Assembly: GCA_050084515.1 (NCBI GenBank)
Contig: CM114274.1
Coordinates: 30,380,001 to 30,444,000, forward strand
Source of the DNA: Blasia pusilla
Lineage: Eukaryota; Marchantiophyta; Marchantiopsida; Blasiales
DNA: 64,000 nucleotides
Direction: 5' to 3'
A program made the position numbers and the translations under genes. The stretch's first letter is position 1. Each line of letters begins with the position of its first letter. The notes beneath the pieces are model-generated. The model saw nothing but the letters and a program-made list of their open reading frames with translations. It did not search any database and was not told where the DNA came from. Positions 1 through 10,972 of the stretch are shown here, one piece after another.

Positions 1-19
1 ATAAAATATTTTCTTCTTC

Positions 20-893
20 CACTCAAATTCATTCTCTCTACCCACCTAATGTGACTCAAGAAAGAAAATTCAAACACGTTGCTCTTTTGTTTTATTATCA
101 TATGATTTTGTTCTACTGTACATACTAGTTAGCATGCTCATGCTTCTCATAAAAATTAATTTTCTAATACATTAAAAATATTTTTTATTTCAAAATTTAA
201 ATATAATTTCCACTTTTTGAAATCTTAAAAGAATAAGAGACTAAAATTTCACCTTTAAATAATACCCAACTCCCTTAAATAATTTCACTCCTCCGTAAAA
301 GTTTGAACGATACCTACTCTTCCAATTGTACTCTTCCCACCAAAATAACATTCACCAACTTGATTCTTCGTTTATTTTAATTAATGAAATCATTTCCTGT
401 TTCCATTCAAATCCATTTTTCATTTTCCAATATCACATGTGAATTAACATGATTATTTTAAAAAAATCACATCCTTCATTTCAAAATTTTGTAATAATTT
501 ATCTTTTCTTAAAATTTAGAAGAGTAATAACATTCCACTTTTCTAAATAATTGAATATCTCAATTAAAATTAAAATGATTTCCCAATCCCCTAAATAATC
601 TTACACTTCCATAAAATTTAAACAACATCTACTCGTTCCCTATTTAAAATTCATTTTCCCTCCATATCAAATTTGAATTACGTAATAAATTTTAATTTTT
701 TGTTTTTTTCCATAATTATCCCACCTTGTTATCACTCAAGATCATCCATTCTAAAATCAATTAAGTAAATTATAAATTTACTAATAAAATCTCTCCTCCA
801 TTCAAATCCGTTAAATCTATCCATCTAATATGGTTCAAACAACAAAATTCAAACAAGATGCTATTTTTATTTACTATCCTATTATCGTTTTGT
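20..893. repeat. direct repeat of about 95 bp, units 20-112 and 795-893
   Basis: The stretch at 20-112 is repeated in the same orientation at 795-893. Both contain the order CATTCAAAT/CACTCAAAT, a TCTA-CCATCTAAT segment, AAATTCAAACA and a terminal TTTTGT. Similarity stops right after the TTTTGT. The DNA between the units is the AT-rich Helitron-like repeat. This may be a tandem arrangement of one AT-rich family whose first unit is cut by the window start. No coding potential is seen. Confidence 0.55.
125..700 (-). mobile_element. AT-rich non-autonomous Helitron-like element, copy 1
   Basis: About 570 bp of very AT-rich, non-coding DNA whose reverse complement matches 52265-52784 along most of its length. 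Shared blocks include TTTAAATTTTATGGAAG, TTATTTTGGTG, GTTCAAACTTTT and AAATTTTGAAA. Read on the minus strand, both copies finish with GCATG, then CTAG, then T. This fits the Helitron rule of a 3-prime CTRR end inserted before a T. No 5-prime TC end was located, so the upper limit is approximate. It carries no gene and would need Rep and helicase from elsewhere, for example the family at 37-62 kb. Confidence 0.5.
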
Positions 894-1570
894 ATTGTAT
901 TTGTAGGGTTACCCATTAAAAAATAGATGAATCATATTTTGTTATGTGTTATGTACTTAATCACATTTAAATAGAGTCAGTTAGACACATATTCAATTTT
1001 TAGAATTAGAATTAAAAATATTAAATTTCCTATATATTAATATTAATATTTTTAAATAAAAAAATATTTTTAAATAATATTAATATAAAAATATTATTAG
1101 TTATTAAAATTTATTTTATTACAATTTATTTATTTAATTTATTTTAATTAAAATTTTTTAATATTATTAATTTCCAAAAATAAATTATTAGGAAGAATAA
1201 AAATTTCACTATTTGCTTGAAGAATTTTTTTTTCCATTTCTAATATGGGAAAAAACTATCACACATCAATTCTTTTTCCAACCTCCATCCCTCAATAAAA
1301 AACAATCCTTTATTTTGATCCAACGCTTTTTTCGAGAATATACTTTTAATTTCCCTCCCGCCCAAGCTTGAAAATTCTCATTTTATTTATTTCATATGTG
1401 TCGTCCTCTCAAAAAATATAGAATGTTTAAAATGGAAAAATTGTACTGATCATAAGGGAGACTTGGGAACATTTAGTGAAGATTGAGAAAAATTATAAAA
1501 TCGAAGAAAAAAATAATTTGAAGAGAATCGTTCAGATAATCTATACTATAATTTGTGGAGGAATCTACTC
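894..1570. other. AT-rich non-coding stretch
   Basis: Nothing codes here. The stretch is dominated by TTAATATT and TTTAAATAA runs around 1030-1170. I see no recognisable repeat terminus and no credible open frame. Confidence 0.6.
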
Positions 1571-1883
1571 ATGGTTGCACAAAAACGGACAATTCCTTCC
1601 TTTGGACGGATATAGACGGACAAGTCTAGACATGTCCATGGACATAGGTTCCAAGAGGTGGGACCCACACTTACACTCCATAATGGAAGGCAATGCAAGG
1701 ATGAATGGAGCAATAAGGGAGGAGGGAGTGGAGGTGGAGGGAGGAAGAAATAGGGGAGTATGGAATACAAAGGCAAGTAAAGAGAAAGAAAAAGAAGGGA
1801 AAGGTGGGGCCTATATGGACAAGTCATTCCATAGGACGGACATAAGTCCACGGACACAGACTTTGTCTTGTTGCAACCTTGGG
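1571..1883. mobile_element. MITE candidate, about 310 bp
   Basis: The two ends are inverted copies: GGTTGCAC-AAAAAC from 1573, and on the other strand GGTTGCAACAAGAC from 1878 inward. They are followed inside by GGAC-rich sequence on both arms. TCTACTC occurs at 1564-1570 and again at 1884-1890, a possible target duplication, although the ends are offset by a few bases. The centre is purine-rich (GGAGG runs). Open frames here are by-products of that composition. The superfamily is unknown; a 7-8 bp duplication would suit hAT. Confidence 0.45.
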
Positions 1884-1981
1884 TCTACTCTATCACTCTG
1901 ATATGACGACACCTCTGGAACATGACACGTGTTTCTAATACCCTACGGCAGTGGAATCGTTGAAATACGGGGCAGGGCTTA

Positions 1982-2037
1982 GGGCGTATACGCACATTCA
2001 TCAGGTGTATGGACAATAGAGGGGCGTATACGCACAT
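1982..2037. repeat. short palindromic motif repeated twice
   Basis: GGGCGTATACGCACAT occurs at 1982-1997 and again at 2022-2037, a 40-bp period. Each copy contains the 10-bp palindrome GCGTATACGC. It lies in 300 bp of otherwise featureless DNA after the MITE candidate. Confidence 0.6.
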
Positions 2038-2208
2038 GAGGACCGTGCATGGCACAGTCTGTTACGGGCACTAACTAGTTACTAAAACCTCCTAACCATT
2101 TTTTTTTAGCTTAGTGTAGAGTTAGATTCAATGGAAATTGAAGAGACTTGAAAGGCTTTACACATGACATTCATTTAGAGCTTCTCAACTTTAGCTAACA
2201 TAAGTAAT

Positions 2209-2368
2209 ATCTATATTATTATTGGAGAGTGCCTTCTTGATTTGCAAACATCTCTATGCTTGACATGTGACAACCGGGTAGCAAGAAAATCTATATTATT
2301 ATTGGAGAGTGCCTTCTTGATTTGTAAACACTTCTATGTTTGACATGCAATAACTCGGCAACAAGAAA
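2209..2368 (+). repeat. 80-bp tandem duplication
   Basis: Two adjoining 80-bp units, 2209-2288 and 2289-2368, both begin ATCTATATTATTATTGGAGA and end with GGCAACAAGAAAA or GGTAGCAAGAAAA. They differ at about ten positions. A third ACAGCAAGAAAATTTT lies at about 2386. No protein is supported. The next 600 bases hold nothing I recognise. Confidence 0.75.
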
Positions 2369-3039
2369 AATTTTCACATGCTACGGACAGCAAGAAAATT
2401 TTAAGCCTCTTCATTTTTCAAACTCCTCTCCTTCGACCCATAGGATCCCTCATCCTTTGGGCCATAGGATTGCTCAAAATGAATTTGAAATGACACTTGA
2501 GAACTTTGAGAGTTACATAGGGGAGGTGATTTTAAATCGTGCATCGCATGGGCTTACCTTTGTACTATCATATGATTATTGCCCTAGTATTTTCCTTAGC
2601 CTCCCTATATGCAAATGCCACTGAGCATGAATTAGGTTTACTTTTTTATCTTATAACTTCTTCAAATTTTAGTCTCCCTACAATATTTGCAAGTCGCCCT
2701 CCTATTTATGAGCATGCCGTGAATATCCAACCAAAAAAATTTCAAGTCAAATTTGAATCGTCAAAAATATTCATCTAGAAAATTTCAATTTGTCATGGTA
2801 GATGAGGCGTATGGCGAAATAGTATCAAGGCCTTAAAGGGGTCTTGTACTTCCCTCTTTTGAGAGGTCATATGTGACCTGCTCTTAGGAGGTGACCTACG
2901 AGTGTAGGTCATCCTTCCCTTTATGAGGACTGCCAACCTTGGAAAGGTTGACCTTCCTAGCCATGTATGGCTCCACTTGGACCTATAGGGTCGTGGGTTA
3001 GTTGGTAGTTGGTCTCATGAGGGGACCACATGTGTAGTT

Positions 3040-3420
3040 GTTAGGGAGCTAGTATGGATGTACTATAGGTGAGTATTGACCTGCTAGGAGGGAGGTGACT
3101 TGTATCTACAGGTCACCCATGGAGGTGCCCAAGGGGGTATACCTCGGATGAGGCTCATTTGGAGCTCATCTCCTTAGGATTTCAGACCTTTTGTGGGAAC
3201 CATAATACAACATGACTTGCATGTATTGAGCTTGGATTCTCTCTTGAAGAGTGGGCTAGGAGCAATCAATAAGGAAGATCACACATTTTGGGAATCCTTG
3301 TGTATACTTTCTCTTGCTATTACACCAGTGTGTACCTGAATCATGAGTATGGCTGTTTGGATGAAGCACGGTTGATTGCAGATTTCATCAGAGCTTATAG
3401 TGCGTATTCAACTTTATATC
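3040..3420 (+). repeat. fragment of LTR family A, inverted relative to 5860-6180
   Basis: The reverse complement of this stretch matches 5860-6180, including CTGCTAGGAGGGAGGTGACT, GAGTGGGCTAGGAGC and CACACATTTTGGGAATCC. A short piece ending in GCTTATAGTGCGTA-TCAACTTTATAT (3392-3420) also reappears in the same orientation at 6177-6209. The small open frame starting at 3288 is a by-product. The pair of inverted fragments brackets the dyad array at 4059-5295. Confidence 0.65.
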
Positions 3421-4058
3421 CTAAGGAGATGCATGTTAGTTCTCAACAGAAGAGAAAGTCGGACTCAATTTCTGGTATAGAGCACAATTGTGGTGTTGTG
3501 GGGTTTGCAAGAATTGCAAGCTAGTGTATCTTGACCATGTAGGAGGACATGGGGCAAAAGAATTGCTGAAATCAAAGTGAGATCTTCAGAATTGAGAAAT
3601 TTGTGCAATGCGACAGATTTGACAGGATTTGAAGAGGGGGGAGACTTCTCAATCCTAGTGAAGTTACTCAAGAGAGGAGCAATTAAAGATCATATTGTAA
3701 GGACAGAGTTCTTGAGACAATTATGGTGAGGAAATCAGTGTGAATTGTGACCTGATTGAGTGTGGGCAAGTTAGCAAGTGAGTGGGCTCTTTGTTGCTGG
3801 TTTTGAGTGAGGTGTGCTTGATTCTAGACCAAATCATATGAATGTTGGGCCGGAGGAAAATCAAGCAAGAAGCGAATGTAAAGAAGCCACAATGGTGTTT
3901 GATTGTGCAAGATTTTATGAGATCTGAATTCGCCATTGGAAAGATCGTGAAAATTTGAGTCCAGCTGTAGAAACGAGACCATATAGATTCCCTGAGATGA
4001 GCAGATCACCGATGTGGAAGGGCGGGAGAGCAGCGCTCGAGGTGATGTGTGAGGCATC
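3421..4058. other. unassigned DNA
   Basis: Purine-rich, with no frame longer than about 75 codons and no recognisable domain. It lies between the LTR-A fragment and the dyad array and may be interior sequence of the same unknown element. Confidence 0.5.
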
Positions 4059-5295
4059 AGAACTTAAGTTCTTATAGCCCTTGTTTGGAAAGTGAGAAGG
4101 AGTGAGGAGGAGGAGAGTTCTTCATTCAATCAGAACTGAAGTTCCGATACCCCTTGTTGATGAACGTGGTTCAGGCAAGGAAAAGGCTACGTGGTGTAGC
4201 TTTCCCTCGGTGAGAGGTTGAGAAAGGTTTTGGGTGCCGCTAGTGTGGAGGAACTAGTGCCACTAGTTTGGAGCCGTTACTGGAGCATAGCTAGGGCTGC
4301 TAGCCACAGAGTTAGTGGAGTTGAGGGAGGCATGAGAACTTAAGTTATGATTCAGGAGAGCCCTCCCAAGAGGTAGTTTGGAGCAGAGCAAAGAAGTGGG
4401 AATCAGAACTGAAGTTTAGATTCAGTAGCAAGGGCCGAGTCATCTGAAGGGTGCGGCCCGGCACGACGCAGCAAGGATGGCAAGGACCTGCAAAAGGGAT
4501 TTGGAACTCAAGTTCCATTTTGAGCTGAGTTGAGCCGAGGCGTGGTTCAAGTGCATGGCGGTCATCCCGACGGCGTAGTAGAGATTGGCGCAGCGGGAGT
4601 GACAAGGAAGCAAGGAGGATTTGGAACTCAAGTTCCAATTCTGTCTCAGTTGGAGAATAGTGGAGTGTCTCAACTGTAGTTGACTACTACAACATGGCAT
4701 AGTGTAGCGGTGTAGGGAAGTTAAGTGAGGAGGAAATTGGAACTTCAGTTCCAATTCCGCTCTTCCGCTGTGGGTTTTCTCTACAAGGAGGTGGGGAGGA
4801 AAGGAAGGAGGCAATGAGAACTATAGTTCCCATTCCGCTCCTCAATTGTGTTGGGTTCTCTCTACAAGGAGGTGGAGAGGATAGTGAAGGAAATCAGAAC
4901 TCAAGTTCTGATCCCTTTGGCGCGACCCTAGAAGTGAGGTTAGAGACACTCTCCATTTCAGCACGGCGCTCAAAGAAAGGAGAGAAGCATCGAAACTCAA
5001 GTTCCCATTCTGCGGATTCACAAGTGGGGCGCGGCTCTTCTTCAAGTGCGGTGAGAGGAAGGAGGAAGAATTGGAATTGTGGTTTCTATCCCGCGGTTTC
5101 CATTGGGCGCGGCTCTTTCTATCAGCTGCGCGGCGTGTGAAGCAGAGAGGGAGGAATGACCAATTGGAACTTCATTTCCAATTATGTCATTGTTTTGTGA
5201 AGTTAGGAAGGAAGGAGAGAGCCAAGAGCATTTGGAACTGAAGTTCCAATTCGGCACTCTTTTAGATGAAGGAAATTTTATGACGTTCAAGTTCC
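4059..5295. repeat. array of 14 dyad-symmetric GGAACT-NN-AGTTCC sites
   Basis: Sites start at 4059, 4132, 4335, 4405, 4503, 4623, 4739, 4817, 4896, 4992, 5073, 5166, 5234 and 5283. The core is RGAACT, two variable bases (TA, GA, CA or TC), then AGTTCY. The site at 4739 extends to perfect 10-base arms, AATTGGAACT and AGTTCCAATT. Spacing is mostly 68-120 bp. Some spacers are clearly homologous, such as the ones with CTCTACAAGGAGGTGG at about 4781 and 4860, but the dyad is conserved better than its surroundings. Translation gives only shadow frames rich in LELKFQF. It is either a decayed minisatellite or a set of binding sites. Confidence 0.75.
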
Positions 5296-5617
5296 ATGCG
5301 AGTTGGCAAAGCGATGTCATGTCGAGAGCCTTTCTTCGAGTAAGGGCGGACATTCTAGCTGCAACAAACGTGGTTAACGCAAGTTGAATTCTATAAGAAT
5401 TTCTCCTTTTTCAATACAGAATTATTATGTAAATCCTCCATTCTCTTACGACAGAAACCAAGAAAGGTAGTACCAAGGCAATCACTTCTTCATAACATGG
5501 AACTCCGAAATTCCTAACTATGAAGTCACTGTAAACTATTTTGCGGTTATACACAAGAAAAATAGCACAACTACTGTTAAATCCTACTAGAGCAAACCTA
5601 TTGACGTCCATGGATAG

Positions 5618-5662
5618 CTATATAAGGACATACAAAGTGCACTAGTGTATGTCCTTATATAG
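5618..5662. repeat. hairpin with 16-bp perfect arms
   Basis: The arms at 5618-5633 (CTATATAAGGACATAC) and 5647-5662 are exact inverted copies separated by 13 bases. The sister LTR at 25.1 kb has only the left arm. Confidence 0.85.
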
Positions 5663-5666
5663 TTGA

Positions 5667-5716
5667 TTGATGATTCTTCCTATAGTCACGTACGTGACTA
5701 TAGGAAGAATCATCAA
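5667..5716. repeat. 50-bp perfect palindrome
   Basis: Every base from 5667 to 5716 pairs with its mirror position, with the centre at CACGT/ACGTG. The equivalent site in the sister LTR (about 25136-25172) is only a quasi-palindrome: TTCTTCC, then a non-matching centre, then AGGAAGAA. Confidence 0.9.
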
Positions 5717-6209
5717 AGTTGGAGATTACATGACTTGGTTCATGAACGCGTCCCCAAAGTGATAAACTAGATAGCAAGTGAACTCGTGCCTATCTACAAA
5801 GAGAATCTTGACGTGGTACAGATTAAGTGGACTGTAAGCTCTGATGAAATTTGCAATCAACGGTGCTTCATCCAAATAACCATGCTCATGATTCACATAC
5901 ACACTAGTGTAAAGCAAGAGAAAGTATACACAAGGATTCCCAAAATGTGTGATCTTCCTTATTGATCGCTCCTAGCCCACTCTTCAAGAGACAATCCAGG
6001 CTCAATACATGTAAGCTGCGTTGTATCACGGATCCCAATACATGTCTACAATCCTAAGGAGATGAGCTTCAAATGAGCCTCATCTAAGGTAAACCTCCCT
6101 GGCCACCTCCATGGGTGACCTGTACACACAAGTCACCTCCCTCCTAGCAGGTCACTACCTACATGTAGTACACCCATCAGAGCTTATAGTGCGTACTCAA
6201 CTTTATATT

Positions 6210-6990
6210 GGGGTTGTCCAGTCGTTCGTGTGTAGATGTTAGGATTCATAGTCAGATGGATCTTAGACATATGTTTGCATGACAGTCGATGTATGTTGGC
6301 AGAGATTTGTTTTGGCACGATAAATCCGTAAATTTTTCCTATCACATTGCCATGGCATAAAACATTTTCCTTTCCCATTTTTAGAACTTCCTTAAGTGCT
6401 TTTGTTACTACTTTTATCTTCTATCCAACAACATCTAACTAACTACATCATATGGGCTCCGAAGTTATTATGTTGAGGGTTTAGGGTCTTCTTTAGGAGG
6501 TTATAAATCTATATGCATGACTATGTGACGTCCTTTACTCATACTAATTTTTTAATTTCCACTCATACTAACATTTTTAGTGGATTTTTTATATTTTAAT
6601 TCCTATCTTAAAATACTTTAATTAAAAAGGCTTCCCTAATCTCCTTTTGATTTTCCTCCTCTTCATTATTTCTCTCCTTCTTTTGGATCATTTTTTATTT
6701 AATAACCTTTGGAAACATTTTCTATTTTTAAGCTTGGTTGCAAGAGAAAGAGAATAAGCAAAATTTGCAGAGGAGCGGAGACCAACTTGTGAGGCAAGCG
6801 AGGAGCCGAGCCTATGCTCTAAAGCGAGAAGGGATGTAATTACCATGTGCTTTAGGATTGGAGACATTGACATCCTTGGACACAACACAAATTGTGTGGA
6901 AATGTCCCAAGAAAGTTGTCTCTACATTGGATCGCTTTGGAGGGGTTAGTAGTACTTTGGCAATAATGTTGTCAGCTTGAGTAAGAGTAC
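6210..6990. other. unassigned DNA
   Basis: Non-coding, AT-rich towards 6500-6720. No terminal repeat, tandem repeat or domain was recognised. Confidence 0.5.
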
Positions 6991-6999
6991 AATAGTACT

Positions 7000-8170
7000 T
7001 ATATGTGAAGAGGGATGAGACTCCACATAGAGTCTCATTACACCATGTGTCGAGAATAGTCCACCAGTATCCTCATTTATTGCTAGTGTCTACAGTCAAG
7101 AGATATCAACTTTTGTTGTCAGTTGATATTTTGTTGTTGGGGCCGCCAAATCAAGATAGGGTTCATCCGATATATTTGGTGATGGCAAGATGGCCATGTG
7201 AAGGTCATTCTTTGGCGGATCGGGGACTATGTTTGCAGGACTCGAGGTAGGCCATGTTTTGGGAGATGTTGTGAGCTCTTCGATATTTGGAGACTATCCA
7301 AAGATGTTCTCCACCCTACATTTTGGAGAATGTTCCATTGTTACGTGATATTTGAGCTTGAGTGATGGTGAGAGTGCATCAAGTGCAGTTGTGGATAGGA
7401 TCGGCAATGATGTTGGATGCGGTGAGTGTTGGATTGTGCGCACACCGTCTACGATTGTGGTGAATAAGTCTCTTACCATGGCCATTTCAATTGCTGAGGC
7501 CGGCTTATGGTGGAGTTCATAGATCATTGCTACTTATTGTGGATGCGATCTTGGATCTAGAGTATCAATATGAAGTTGTTACTCGCAATCATGTATCACT
7601 GTTGGTAGTGCCCAATTGGATGGGCCATTAGAGGGCCAATTGCTTACGTTGGTGATTTTTTTGTCATCTCATGCTTTTTTTCAAGGAGGATGAGGCATAA
7701 TATGGGATAAGTTGGCACACACACCAGTGGAGCCCAACATCGACGAGCAAGTAGGACGACAATGCCTATGATGGTAGAGGCATTACGTAGACAAAGATTG
7801 TGTTAGGCTATGGACATGAACTATCTTGGGTGTTTACTCTTAGTGTGGCTGAGCAAAGACAAATGCAAGAGAAGTTTGGGATATTACATCAACTTTATAT
7901 CACAATGTTTATCGGGATGGGTTAGACACTGGCTGTGAGCATGATGGTGATGGAGAGGCATCCATGGACTTTATGGGACATGTCACAAGAGTAGAAAGAG
8001 ATAGGAGTTCATTTTTCTGATACCGGAGAATAATGGAATGCCTAGAGAGTTGGCACATGAGCTGGAAGAGCATATTGTTGTTACTCCAAAGGTTGTTAGT
8101 TAGCAACCACCCTTCTCTTGTTCTTTAGAGGTGATGAGAGAGACTTGGGATCCGATGAATGGCCCTAGGT
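7000..8170 (+). pseudogene. probable decayed upstream part of gypsy pol
   Basis: This stretch precedes a clear gypsy reverse transcriptase in the same orientation. Reading frames are short and broken (for example 7005-7250) and no gag or protease motif is certain. The assignment rests on position and on the absence of another explanation. Confidence 0.3.
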
Positions 8171-8902
8171 TGATAGGAGCGGAGAGGAGATGAGTGTTGC
8201 AATTCTTGTGGAGTTTCAAGGACTATTTTGCATATAGTACTAGTATGCATGACTTGGGTACACTAAAGGGTTTAGGTATTCGGATCGATAGAGCTTGATA
8301 GTGATAGGTATATCTTTCAATGACCCTACATGTATTTAGTCATGGAGCGAGCCTTGATTCAAAGTAGGAATCAAGACTTGGTTGACGCTGGACTAGTGGA
8401 GTGATTGCTCGGAGAGTACGCATGTGCCAGAGTTACACAAACGAAGAAGGACATGCATGGTGAATGGATTGATAGGCAAATGTGTGGGGATTACCGTCCT
8501 ATCAATCAACATACGAAGGCTGATCGGTATGCTATGACTACTCCCAAGAAGATCTTTGATGTAGTGGAGCATGCAAAGATCTTTAGTTGTTTGGCTCTCC
8601 GCGTAGGCTATCATCAATTGGCCATCTAAATGGAGGTCCTAGACAAGGAGAACACAATATTTTGGGGAATAGATCCTTTTGGGAAGGATTTTTTGTATTA
8701 GTGGAAGTTCTTACCATTTGGGTTGAAGAACGCTCTTGCGAATTTAGAGAGAGTTATGGATAGTATTTTGGCTAGTTTGGATTTTGCGAGATGTCACATC
8801 GATGACATCATCGTCTTCAATGCCATGGTTGAGGAGTATGAGAGATATCTAGAGGAGGTGTTTTAACGATTGTAATTACATGGGTTGAAGTCATATCCAG
8901 GC
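8170..8902 (+). pseudogene. Ty3-gypsy reverse transcriptase, 5-prime part
   Basis: Decayed reverse transcriptase of a plant Ty3-gypsy element. In order I read a pre-RT segment (LGTLKG, then DAGLVE), the fingers motif CGDYRPINQHTKADRYAM, GYHQLAI, then in a shifted frame KFLPFGLKNA and the catalytic-loop region CHIDDIIVF, and finally HGLKSYPG. The YIDD/FADD aspartates are therefore visible, but stops and frame changes separate the blocks. It is cut at 8902 by the LTR of copia-1. The pol resumes at 27957 with the RNase H linker. About 90 codons normally found between those points are absent on both sides, so the target gypsy was already deleted, or lost DNA on insertion. Confidence 0.85.
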
Positions 8903-9207
8903 TATTGAAGACTCAGTTACAATCATACTCATCAAACATCTGAATTACTATATTTGGTACTCACATAAAGTAGGGAAGTTTAATCTTTGTTAGTCAGTTA
9001 AGCGCGATTATCTTAATCAGGGTTAATTAATCACAGTTAGTCTAATTTGAGACTATGGTTAAGATTAGGGTTATGATTGCTTGTACAAACCCTATATAGT
9101 TGAGAAGGGAACCAGCCTCCATTCATTTTCTCTCATTGCTAAATTTTATTCTCCATGGTGGTATGTGAGTGTCAGAGTCGTTTCCCACCAATTATGCTTC
9201 TTTAGCA
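8903..9207 (+). mobile_element. 5-prime LTR of copia-1
   Basis: 305 bp, highly similar to 27649-27956. Shared landmarks include ACTATATTTGGTACTCA, CAGTTAAGCGC, CCCTATATA (a TATA-like box at about 9092) and CATTTTCTCTCATTGC. It begins TATTGAAGACT where copia LTRs usually begin TGTTGA; both LTRs carry the TA. Flanking 5-mers are CAGGC (8898-8902) and AAGGC (27957-27961), a target duplication with one mismatch. Confidence 0.88.
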
Positions 9208-9217
9208 GTTTTCTACG

Positions 9218-9229
9218 TGGTATCAGAGC
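9218..9229 (+). promoter_or_regulatory. primer-binding site, tRNA-iMet type
   Basis: TGGTATCAGAGC lies 10 bases after the 5-prime LTR. It is the standard initiator-methionine tRNA primer site of plant copia elements. Confidence 0.9.
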
Positions 9230-9734
9230 GATAGGAGAACATCACTTGAAATTGTTGATGTTTGAGGAGTGAAGAGAGGCAAGAGAAGGCACAATTTCAG
9301 TTTGGGAGAAGGAAATTTTGTACACAGCTCAGTAGGTGCAGATTTCAGGTGGAGCTTTGATGATGATAAAACTTTGGAGGCATTTTTTCAGGGCTTTCCT
9401 AATCAATTTAGCCATCTAGGTGTGCATCGGTTAGAACAACATTGAAGGCAAGTTCTATCTATCTTATAGAGCTCGTTGAGAGCTTTCTAACGTATCCAAA
9501 TCGCTCAATTATGATAATTTGAGCTCATGCTATAGCAGTTTCAATATAAGAAAGGGAAATTAGTGAAGAAAAGTTGTGCAGTTTGCTTTCTACGGGTCAG
9601 TTTTGACTAGTTCTTTCATAAGTTTGATCGATTTTGGAAATTTTCAACTCGATTTTTGTTTAGGAGTGGTCAATTCTTCAATTTGAGCAATGAAGAGCCT
9701 GAAATTATATTTTTATGATTGAAATTGTTTGTCA

Positions 9735-10265
9735 TGGAGTATTCCTCAACAGTAATCACAAGCGAGAAGCTAGATAAGCAGATCTACAATGTCTCGAAGT
9801 TTCGCATGAAATAATTTCTCATGCGTCAAGAACTATGGCAACTTATCATAGGTGATGAGGCAAAGCCAGAAGGTGACTCAACAGACTTGAATGTTTGTGC
9901 TTGGAACAAATACGCAAGGCAAGTAATCCACTACATTTCAATAACTATCAATTCGCCAATGATAGGTCACATTCAAGATGTTGATATTCCAAAGGAGGCC
10001 TAGGGTATCTTGGAAAAGTTGTTCCAAATATCTATAAAAGCCACAAAGCTTCAATTGAAACATCAATTAAACAAAGTAAGGAAAGAATCGCAAAGCATCA
10101 ATGATTATGTTTTGATTATTAAACATGTTGTTAATGACTTGAATAGCATTGGAGTAACAGTAGAAGATAATGATATGATTTTGTTCACTCTTCAAGGCCT
10201 TCCAAAGGATTACAATTCCTTTGAGACCTCTATCGCTATGAGAGAAAATAATTATTTCCATTGTT
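9735..10265 (+). pseudogene. copia-1 gag, capsid part
   Basis: Structural Gag of copia-1. From ATG 9735 the reading runs EKLDKQIYNVSKF, then ELWQLIIGDEAKPEG, ending with a UBN2-like segment: LKHQLNKVRKESQSINDY, then FTLQGLPKDYNSFETSI. The blocks at 9821-10003 and 10010-10267 are separated by a stop and a frame change. The order LTR, primer site, gag is canonical. Not functional. Confidence 0.85.
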
Positions 10266-10972
10266 AATCAGTGAAGAGATGCGCCTAGTAAGCAGCGGTA
10301 GCTCGTCTAGTCTACAAGAGATTGGGTTGTTTGCAGGTTATGAATCAAACAAAGGCAGGGGTCGTGGTAGAAGCTTCTCTGGTCGTGGTGGACATCAAAC
10401 ATACTGAGGAACAAGCACTTAATATAATGTCACTCAATCAACTACGAATCAATACCAAACACAATCACAAGGTGATGATGGTGGAAACCGTTGGGGTCGA
10501 GGTCAGCAGCAAAGGGTCCTGGATCTTGCAATTACTATGGGATAAAGGGTCATTATGCAAAGTTTTGCTTCAAGAAGAAGGCAGATATGAGAATAGGAGC
10601 TCCTATTCTTGGTGAAGCCAAGGGTAGTACCAAGAACAACAACATTCATAAACTGAGCACCTCTTGGTCATGACTCATCATATGGGAGCGATGGTCAAGA
10701 AAGACTCAACAGCAGATTGGTACATTGACTATGGTGTATCAAATCAAATGAGCTCACAAGCTAAATGGTTCATTAGTATGGAGCCGGTGAAAGATCTTGG
10801 AATTGCACTCACAAGAGATGACCCTCAACATCATATCACACATATCGGTAAAATTCTAATAGCACCATATGGTCTTTGTGCTCTTGGGGAAGTTCTCTAT
10901 GTTCCTACCATTGCAAAGAAACTTAATTTCTATAGAAAAAATACTAGAACAAGATTATCAAATGAAATTTAA
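10266..10972 (+). pseudogene. copia-1 nucleocapsid and protease
   Basis: The zinc knuckle reads CNYYGIKGHYAKFC (about 10526-10567). The second cysteine of CX2CX4HX4C is tyrosine, so zinc binding should fail. The protease block follows: DWYIDYGVSNQM at about 10715, where the active-site DSG has become DYG. Then comes LGEVLYVPTIAKKLNF, the usual end of copia protease. Frame shifts occur before and after. Key-residue loss in two domains points to long inactivity. Confidence 0.82.

Larger units (their letters stand above)
5315..6180 (+). mobile_element. truncated LTR of family A
   Basis: It starts TGTCATGTCGAGAGCC and follows solo LTR-A (from 24801) for about 500 bp, up to 5830, where similarity stops after GGTACAGATTAAG. 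The rest (5860-6180) is the inverted match of 3040-3420. Shared landmarks include CACTTCTTCATAACATGGAA, ACGTCCATGGATA and ACTTGGTTCATGAACGCG. It contains a palindrome that the sister LTR lacks. No target duplication was found, so this is a fragment or rearranged copy. Confidence 0.7.

Noticed and set aside
1476-1901. 141-codon open frame
   Set aside because: It runs through the inverted ends and purine-rich core of the MITE candidate.
4059-5295. CRISPR-like array of palindromic repeats
   Set aside because: Spacing is irregular, units are short and variable, no cas genes are present, and the DNA is from a plant nucleus.
4059-5295. heat-shock elements (GAA and TTC units)
   Set aside because: The inverted GAA/TTC pentamers are not in the nGAAnnTTCn register; the conserved core is GGAACT-NN-AGTTCC.
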